From: Chlorobium sp.
GTDB lineage: Bacteria > Bacteroidota > Chlorobiia > Chlorobiales > Chlorobiaceae
Assembly: GCA_005862225.1 (NCBI GenBank)
Contig: SZXV01000009.1
Coordinates: 1 to 64,000 of the forward strand
Length of the DNA: 64,000 nucleotides
Direction: 5' to 3'
In this document: one piece after another, positions 57,795-64,000 of the stretch
Numbering within the stretch: the first letter of the stretch is position 1
How the letters are laid out: each line of letters begins with the position of its first letter
Notes under the pieces: generated by a model
What the model was told of the DNA's origin: nothing
The model's input: only the letters and a program-made list of their open reading frames with translations
Databases searched by the model: none
Program-made: the position numbers and the translations under genes

Positions 57795-58622
57795 ATGATT
57801 CTGAAAGTTGAGCACGCAACCCTGTTTGAATATGACAATCCAATCTACGAAACAGCGACCGAAGTAAGACTCCACCCCGACAACAACCCTGCTGCTCCAC
57901 AGCGTTGCGCAAGCTTCAAGCTTGAGGTCGATCCGCCGGCGACCATTTTTGAGTATACCGATTTCTATGGGAATCATGTCAACCACTTCAACTTGCTCCA
58001 GAGCCATAAAAGGGTCAAAATTGTTGCCACCTCTGTGGTCGAAACAGGTATGGGCACCTCTGCTGCCAGTGAGGATGAGGATATCTATCTTATGGACTTT
58101 TCGTGTCAAAGCCGGTACGTTCATTTCGATCAGGCAATACGCGATTTTACCGCTCGTTTTGCAACGGATCCCGACAGTTTTCAGCTTGCCGAATCAATCT
58201 GCCGCCACATTAACGACACATTCATCTACGAACCCGGAGTGACAGACGTTCACAGCACCAGTGCCGTTGTTATGGCTCTTGGACGAGGAGTTTGCCAGGA
58301 TTTTGCCCACATCATGCTTGCCGCCTGCCGATACCTGAACATACCGGCTCGCTACGTCAGCGGATACCTTTTTGGAGGAAGTACACCGGACGGGCGGGAT
58401 GAGGCAAGTCACGCCTGGTGCGAAGTCTATTGCGGCAAAGAGAAAGGGTGGATCGGTATGGATCCAACCCACAAAACCCTTTTTGTTGACGAACGCTACA
58501 TCAAAATCGGCTCTGGCAGAGACTATGACGACGTGCCTCCTGTTCGCGGCACCTATAAAGGCAACGCCAAAGAAAAACTCAGCGTATCAGTGAAGGTAAG
58601 CTCGATGGAACAAATATATTAA
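57795..58622 (+). CDS. Transglutaminase-like cysteine protease/transferase
   Basis: A 275-residue protein. The N-terminal beta region (bacterial transglutaminase-like N domain) has HATLFEYDNPIYETATEVRL. The catalytic triad is Cys in GRGVCQDFAHIML, His in SHAWCEVYCG and Asp in GMDPTHK. There is no signal peptide, so it acts in the cytoplasm. It lies 21 nt after the alpha-E gene and is the third member of the predicted peptide-ligase cluster. It could cut or cross-link the product of the ATP-grasp enzyme. Confidence 0.9.
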   Translation: MILKVEHATLFEYDNPIYETATEVRLHPDNNPAAPQRCASFKLEVDPPATIFEYTDFYGNHVNHFNLLQSHKRVKIVATSVVETGMGTSAASEDEDIYLMDFSCQSRYVHFDQAIRDFTARFATDPDSFQLAESICRHINDTFIYEPGVTDVHSTSAVVMALGRGVCQDFAHIMLAACRYLNIPARYVSGYLFGGSTPDGRDEASHAWCEVYCGKEKGWIGMDPTHKTLFVDERYIKIGSGRDYDDVPPVRGTYKGNAKEKLSVSVKVSSMEQIY

Positions 58623-58643
58623 GCAATAAATTTTTTCGGACTA

Positions 58644-59642
58644 ATGTCAATGACACTTCGCCCGCAGAATGGTATTCGCAAATGGTGGTTATTTCTCTTG
58701 ATCACCGGATTGATCATTTCGATTGTTTTTGCTCTCCTCACACCATGGGACATTTCACACCTCTCTTCTCACCCTCATCCGGCCCAGAGTTACAGCGAAG
58801 CCCTGCATCTTGTCGATATCTTTCGAGAAAAGGAAAAACAGAAGATGAATCCGGTCGGCCGGCTTCAGTTAATGAGCCACAACAGCAAAACAGAACGCGC
58901 CATTATTCTGGTTCATGGCTATACAAGCTGTCCTGAACAATTTCACGAATTGGGACAACGTTTTTATGATGCTGGATATAACGTGCTGATTGCACCCCTT
59001 CCGCATCACGGCCTGGCAGATCGTATGACTGATGAACAAGGAAAACTGACCGCAGGAGAACTTGCGGATTATGCTGACCGAACAGTTGATATTGCCCGGG
59101 GACTTGGCCAGGAGGTCGTAATGATTGGCCTTTCAGCCGGTGGGGTAACCACCGCCTGGGCAGCACAAAACCGGCACGATATCGACCAGGCCATTATCAT
59201 TTCTCCAGCATTTGGATTCAAAAAAATCCCGACATTCCTGACCGGTGCCACAATGAATATCTATACCCTGTTGCCCGACGCTTTTGAATGGTGGGATCCA
59301 ATACTGAAAGAAACGGTTCCGCCTGCATACTCTTATCCCCGTTATTCCCGTCATGCTCTGGTTGAAATCCTTCGCCTCGGTTTTGCAACCCGGGCGGGAG
59401 TCCTTCACAATCCTCCCGGAGCAAAAAGAATAACCGTGATACTCAACGCCAATGACACCACAGTCAATAACGAGTTAACAAAAGACGTAGTAAAAATCTG
59501 GCAGGCTCAAAAACCTCAACTGAGTACTTACGAGTTCGATGCCTCACTGAAACTTCCACATGACATTATTGATCCATCAAAATCAAACCAACGGGTTGAT
59601 ATCGTTTACCCTCGATTGATTGAGCTGGTCACACATCCCTGA
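58644..59642 (+). CDS. Membrane-anchored alpha/beta hydrolase
   Basis: A 332-residue protein. An N-terminal transmembrane anchor (about residues 14-34, WWLFLLITGLIISIVFALL) precedes a periplasmic-facing hydrolase. The oxyanion segment is ILVHGYTSCPEQFHELG, the nucleophile Ser is in MIGLSAGG and the His near the end is in LPHDIIDP. Carboxylesterase/lipase-like folds of this type act on small esters. It begins 21 nt after the transglutaminase-like gene, so it probably belongs to the same operon, and its stop is 5 nt before the convergent gene stop. Confidence 0.82.
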   Translation: MSMTLRPQNGIRKWWLFLLITGLIISIVFALLTPWDISHLSSHPHPAQSYSEALHLVDIFREKEKQKMNPVGRLQLMSHNSKTERAIILVHGYTSCPEQFHELGQRFYDAGYNVLIAPLPHHGLADRMTDEQGKLTAGELADYADRTVDIARGLGQEVVMIGLSAGGVTTAWAAQNRHDIDQAIIISPAFGFKKIPTFLTGATMNIYTLLPDAFEWWDPILKETVPPAYSYPRYSRHALVEILRLGFATRAGVLHNPPGAKRITVILNANDTTVNNELTKDVVKIWQAQKPQLSTYEFDASLKLPHDIIDPSKSNQRVDIVYPRLIELVTHP

Positions 59643-59647
59643 ATAAT

Positions 59648-59986
59648 TTATAATAACGCAAACCCTATTTTTCCATTGATAAACGCGGCTCCAGCATTAA
59701 GAGCGGCATTGACCGTGCCTTGAGCCAAAACAAGTGTCATTCCTTCGGAGGCGGTAAGAACAGATGCCATCGCAAGCTTCTGCTGATTAAGCAATATCTT
59801 TGCCTCCGCCTGTGAAATTTCACCCGATGCAACTCCCTCGGTGATCATTCCAAGTGTAATGGCAAGTTTCTCACTTTCAGCCTTCAGGTACTGCTTGACA
59901 ACCTCATACTTTGTTCCTGCGGCTATTTTTGCTTCCTCAAACATGCTGTCACCAAGATTACTCAACGTCATATCTTTTTTCGTCAT
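59648..59986 (-). CDS. Hypothetical alanine-rich protein
   Basis: A 112-residue protein preceded by a strong Shine-Dalgarno sequence (TAAGGAGG, 8 nt before the ATG). It is helical and amphipathic, with TKYEVVKQYLKAESEKLAIT and a mildly hydrophobic C-terminal half (LTASEGMTLVLAQGTVNAAL), without a signal peptide. I do not recognise it. It follows the lipoprotein gene by 40 nt, so the two are likely cotranscribed. Confidence 0.65.
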   Translation of the reverse strand: MTKKDMTLSNLGDSMFEEAKIAAGTKYEVVKQYLKAESEKLAITLGMITEGVASGEISQAEAKILLNQQKLAMASVLTASEGMTLVLAQGTVNAALNAGAAFINGKIGFALL

Positions 59987-60026
59987 AGCTTACCTCCTTA
60001 ACACAGATTGTTGATCAATAATCTCA

Positions 60027-60527
60027 TCACCGCCTTGCTTTTTCGACCTCCAGACTTTTGGCAGCAGAAATAACCTGATTAATATTCTTCTGATTAATCT
60101 CAAGTGTCATCAATGGTATCCCTTTTTTGACATTTTCTGGTAAGCCATGCAAATGTTTCATGCTCGTAACATCAGCATCTGTACCGTCACCAAGAATAGC
60201 TAAACGAATATTATGGACAAGATTTTCAGTCTTGACATTTTCAGGAGCGCCCTTGACCCTGGTTTCCAGGCGGAGCAAGTCCTGATCGATGTCGTCATAA
60301 AATCTTTTTGAACTCTTCAGAGACGCGGCATCAGTCCCAAAGTTTCTTTTCAGGGAGGCAATAAAAATATCGGTTTTTTTCTGAATGGTCGTCAATCCCT
60401 GATCGGTACCCTCATCATAACTGGATATCTGGGGGGTTACACTGCAAGCTGTAACAAAAGCCAGCATGATCAAATAAGACAGGTAAACCAAAAAACGACC
60501 ACTGGGAGTTGATGACAAGCGTTTCAT
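60027..60527 (-). CDS. Hypothetical lipoprotein
   Basis: A 166-residue lipoprotein from ATG 60527, chosen because AAGGAG lies 8 nt upstream; a longer reading from 60662 adds 45 residues of no similarity. The signal LVYLSYLIMLAFVTAC ends in a lipobox (VTAC), so it should be lipid-anchored in the cell envelope. The mature part is hydrophilic and helical, rich in Lys/Asp. Family not recognised. It lies upstream of, and probably in one unit with, the 112-residue protein. Confidence 0.7.
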   Translation of the reverse strand: MKRLSSTPSGRFLVYLSYLIMLAFVTACSVTPQISSYDEGTDQGLTTIQKKTDIFIASLKRNFGTDAASLKSSKRFYDDIDQDLLRLETRVKGAPENVKTENLVHNIRLAILGDGTDADVTSMKHLHGLPENVKKGIPLMTLEINQKNINQVISAAKSLEVEKARR

Positions 60528-60828
60528 AGACGGCTCCTTGATAAAAAAATTAGTCTGTGACCATTGACCACTATTATTTTTCCGGGGTTTTTGAAGATGC
60601 GTTGCAGAAGATGCGGATTGACGCAGTGAAAGCAATAACCACCACGAATAACACCTTTTCAACTTTTTTTATAAACAATATGTGATTGCATTTCGTTCCC
60701 GTTTCACGACTATCGCGTCCACACAGCTTTGTAAAATGAATTAACTCATGATTCCTTTACGGTCAATACCGGGCACCGCAGCCTCTCCTTTCAAGAGTTA
60801 TTGAAAGACAGTGGCTACAAAACCATCT

Positions 60829-61707
60829 TCACTTCTGGAGCGACTTACACTGCATAAAAAAATCACGCAAGCGGTGTATGCCATAAAGAGGGGCGACGAA
60901 GTCTACCCGGCTGAGCGTCGTCGCAAAGAGCGCCACATCGTGAATATCGCGATTGAAGAGACCAACTGCGGCGACCAACCCGTCAGCGGCCCAGAGTGGC
61001 AGCGGAAAAACAATTGGTTTGGTTTGAGCAAGTTCAATCGCCAGATCAACCATTTCAAGGTAGGTAAAAACCTCAGGACCACCGACTTCAACCTCTTTTG
61101 CTGAGCCATCGACCGCATCAACGCAGACTTTGGCAAGGTCAGCGCCATGAATAGGATTCGAGCGCTGAAAACCATCTCCAACCATCAGCATAAATCCACT
61201 GCGTGCCCTTGCAACAAACTGCCCAATCTCTGAATAATAGCCTGTCGGGCGAATAATGGCAGACTCTATACTGGCAGCTTTCAGCTCTCTGACAAACTTC
61301 TCATGAGCCTGGACGTTCGGAATATTCATCATCCGATGGGCATCGAAAACCGAGACGTAGACGAATTTTTTTACCTTGGCCTTCAACGCAACCTCAAGCA
61401 AATTCATGTTTGCCTGATAGTCCACCTCAAAAATCGTATGGACAAAATCAGGCTTGATCATGCCAAGGGATGAAAAAACCACATCAATTCCATCACATGC
61501 AGCAGCAATGGTTTCAGGCTTTGTTGCATCGCCAACGACAACCTCATCAACCAGATTTTCCAGAGCAGGCGCAAAATAGGGGCCGGGTTGCCTGACCTTG
61601 TTCGGATTACGCACCAGAGCGCGTACCCAATAACCACGGTTTTTGAACTCCTGCACTGCATAGCGACCGAGATAACCGGTTGAACCGGCCACAAGTACTT
61701 TCTTCAT
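60829..61707 (-). CDS. NmrA-like NAD(P)-binding SDR protein
   Basis: A 292-residue atypical SDR. It has GSTGYLGRYAVQEFKNRGYW (GXXGXXG at about residues 8-14) and lacks a YXXXK active site in the usual place, having FVYVSVFDAHRM and IIRPTGYYSEIG instead. Relatives include divinyl-chlorophyllide reductases (BciA-like) and complex-I assembly proteins, but none is close enough by eye to name. The substrate is unknown. The gene follows the SDR of 61953 on the same strand after a hairpin-rich spacer. Confidence 0.75.
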   Translation of the reverse strand: MKKVLVAGSTGYLGRYAVQEFKNRGYWVRALVRNPNKVRQPGPYFAPALENLVDEVVVGDATKPETIAAACDGIDVVFSSLGMIKPDFVHTIFEVDYQANMNLLEVALKAKVKKFVYVSVFDAHRMMNIPNVQAHEKFVRELKAASIESAIIRPTGYYSEIGQFVARARSGFMLMVGDGFQRSNPIHGADLAKVCVDAVDGSAKEVEVGGPEVFTYLEMVDLAIELAQTKPIVFPLPLWAADGLVAAVGLFNRDIHDVALFATTLSRVDFVAPLYGIHRLRDFFMQCKSLQK

Positions 61708-61814
61708 TATTTGGGTGATAAAATTGGGAAATATTCCTGGACTGTTTTGATCATCATTAAAATAATAAAATTTATTGCTGGCAGTAACCTGCTGTAATCA
61801 ATGCCATTCTGCGC

Positions 61815-61930
61815 CAAGAGAGAGAGACTCCTGTTCTCCAGGAATCACCTACCCCGCAGCAGAGCTACGGGGTAGTAACTCATGTTTAAGAATTCCATGA
61901 CGAAGCTGAGCTTCGAGGAATATGTACTAT
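61815..61930. repeat. Hairpin-rich intergenic element (REP/MITE-like)
   Basis: Three hairpins occur in about 90 bases: TCCTG/CAGGA near 61829-61843, the perfect 8-bp CTACCCCG/CGGGGTAG (61849-61856, 61868-61875) and CGAAGC/GCTTCG (61901-61906, 61910-61915). Such palindrome groups are usual for REP or MITE elements. No second copy lies in the window, so the repeat status is inferred. Confidence 0.4.
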
Positions 61931-61952
61931 AGCGATTTAACGAGATCATGAT

Positions 61953-62825
61953 TCAACCTTCTTTTGACTTCCTCAGAAGCTGAGGAACTCCCATAAGTAT
62001 TCTGAAAAACATTTTTATCAGCGGCTCATACCTCAAGCGACTGTTTCGACTTTTTATCGCCCGTATTTTCGGCACCAGGATTGACGCAACCTTTACAGGC
62101 TCTTCTGCTATGACCTTTAAAAACCTGCCAGCCTCTTCTGTGGCATCTCGAAGCAGCAACTCGGTCAGCACAAGACCAGGACTCAGCTCATGGACACCAA
62201 TACTTTTTACTCCGGCTTCTTTCAACTCCCGGAAAAGGAAATGCGTCAATTCAGCCACACCTCTTTTTGAGGCCTTGTGTGGTACCGCTGAACGTGAAAA
62301 AGATGCTCCAATCATCGAAAAGCCCATGTTGAAAATATGATAACATGTTTTTTCAGATGATGGTTGGCGCAGCATAACCCTGACAGCTTCGGAGCACATA
62401 ATGATAGAGCCTGAAAGATTTGTCGTGCATGTTTCAAAAATATCACCGGGTTCAAGTTCCCATAACGGACGCTTCAACATGCCCGCTGTGCCAGCATTGT
62501 TAATCCAGCGATCCACCCTTCCCAGAGAGGAAACAGCAAAATCTGCCAGCAATTTCGCGGCAAAATGATCGCCGACATCACACCTGACACCATAAATCTC
62601 CCCATCCGGCACCGCCTGCCGAAGAGCATGCAATGCCTTCTCCAATCGCTCTGAATTTCTGCCACAGATAACCACGCGGTCACCTGCAGAAAGAAACTCC
62701 AATGCAAGAGCATACCCTAATCCTTTGCTTCCTCCGGTGATAACAACACCGAGAGAGTGGCCTCCATTCTTTTTTTTCACAATCTTATCGCAATTATAGA
62801 GCCTGTTCGTTGGCGATACCGGCAA
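61953..62825 (-). CDS. SDR protein resembling chlorophyll b reductase (NYC1/NOL), catalytic Tyr replaced by His
   Basis: A 290-residue classical SDR. TGGSKGLG (residues 30-37), WINNAGTAG near 108-115, IFNMGFS and SPGLVLTELLLRDATEE are strikingly like plant NYC1/NOL chlorophyll b reductases (INNAGTN, IFNM, SPGMVLTELLL, as I recall them), including the later ILVPKIRAIK segment. Those reduce the C7-formyl group of chlorophyll b. The catalytic YXXXK is HXXXK here (His183/Lys187), with Ser170 at the expected distance. The frame starts at TTG 62825, with AAGGAG just before it; GTG 62780 is another option. Substrate unknown; a pigment is plausible in a green sulfur bacterium. Confidence 0.72.
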   Translation of the reverse strand: MPVSPTNRLYNCDKIVKKKNGGHSLGVVITGGSKGLGYALALEFLSAGDRVVICGRNSERLEKALHALRQAVPDGEIYGVRCDVGDHFAAKLLADFAVSSLGRVDRWINNAGTAGMLKRPLWELEPGDIFETCTTNLSGSIIMCSEAVRVMLRQPSSEKTCYHIFNMGFSMIGASFSRSAVPHKASKRGVAELTHFLFRELKEAGVKSIGVHELSPGLVLTELLLRDATEEAGRFLKVIAEEPVKVASILVPKIRAIKSRNSRLRYEPLIKMFFRILMGVPQLLRKSKEG

Positions 62826-62959
62826 AATCTCCTTATAAAATCAATATTTCCAATTGATTGCACACTGTTTCAGCATAATACGGAAGTGATGAAAGCCTTA
62901 TATCCTCCGAATTATTGCAGAATATATCGCCCGAAACGCTTACTTTCAACCTGCTGTAG

Positions 62960-64000
<1,041 letters not shown>

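Overview
The window looks like a chromosomal segment of a green sulfur bacterium (Chlorobiaceae). This is inferred from gene content. A [2Fe-2S] protein resembling chlorosome-envelope proteins (46570-47544) is present. So are a thioredoxin-reductase-like ferredoxin-NADP reductase (29794-30855), MenA, a phytoene synthase, a double-rubredoxin/GltB protein beside rubrerythrin, and an SDR resembling chlorophyll b reductases (61953-62825). No rRNA, tRNA, CRISPR array or intact insertion sequence was seen.

Layout. 1-1139: arsenic operon (arsR, arsC, ACR3 cut by the window edge), read leftward, with a palindrome over the arsR start and an eroded membrane-protein gene upstream. 1707-4036: a translationally coupled CHAD-domain/ParA pair. 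4201-6896: rubredoxin-GltB, rubrerythrin and an unknown protein. 6904-13924: a leftward operon of a 15-repeat TPR protein, a membrane-fusion lipoprotein, two ABC ATPases and two ABC-2 permeases, probably an efflux system. 14167-18649: ArfB and a 1310-residue autotransporter. 18983-23125: a B12-binding radical SAM protein and MutS. 23391-25617: a small membrane protein, ribosomal proteins L21 and L27, and malate dehydrogenase. 25687-31226: a leftward run of a Cys-rich protein, FNR, MenA, AguB, an M48 protease and AguA, which joins the agmatine-to-putrescine route to quinone and redox genes. 31465-34079: a CPA2 antiporter and a divergent SMR transporter. 34083-36434: proB and proA.

Between proA and lolD (about 36435-42381) lies an accessory island. 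It holds a Septu-like AAA ATPase/HNH pair, a DUF2442 protein, an antitoxin followed by a wrecked toxin, a HicAB pair, a frameshifted beta-class DNA methyltransferase and an orphan substrate-binding protein. A decayed second copy of the proA 3' end (42382-42495) abuts lolD, and its stop overlaps the lolD start as TAATG. This is the trace expected if an insertion split an ancestral proA-lolD operon, and it is the best-supported structural finding here.

42495-52108 carries lolD, an MbtH-like protein, a hydrolase, a metallophosphoesterase, TrmH, the chlorosome-like FeS protein with a C-terminal helix-hairpin-helix-like region, YbeY, HflX, CrtB and LysS. 52428-55223 is sparse: a second Hic pair in the opposite gene order, a small secreted protein, a sugar-nucleotide epimerase and a probable dispersed repeat. 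55224-59642 is a cluster of circularly permuted ATP-grasp, alpha-E and transglutaminase-like proteins with a hydrolase, preceded by a long palindrome; such clusters are predicted to make or modify peptides. The end holds a lipoprotein/small-protein pair, two SDR proteins around a hairpin-rich spacer, and tgt cut by the window edge.

All functions are read from motifs and context; no database search was possible.
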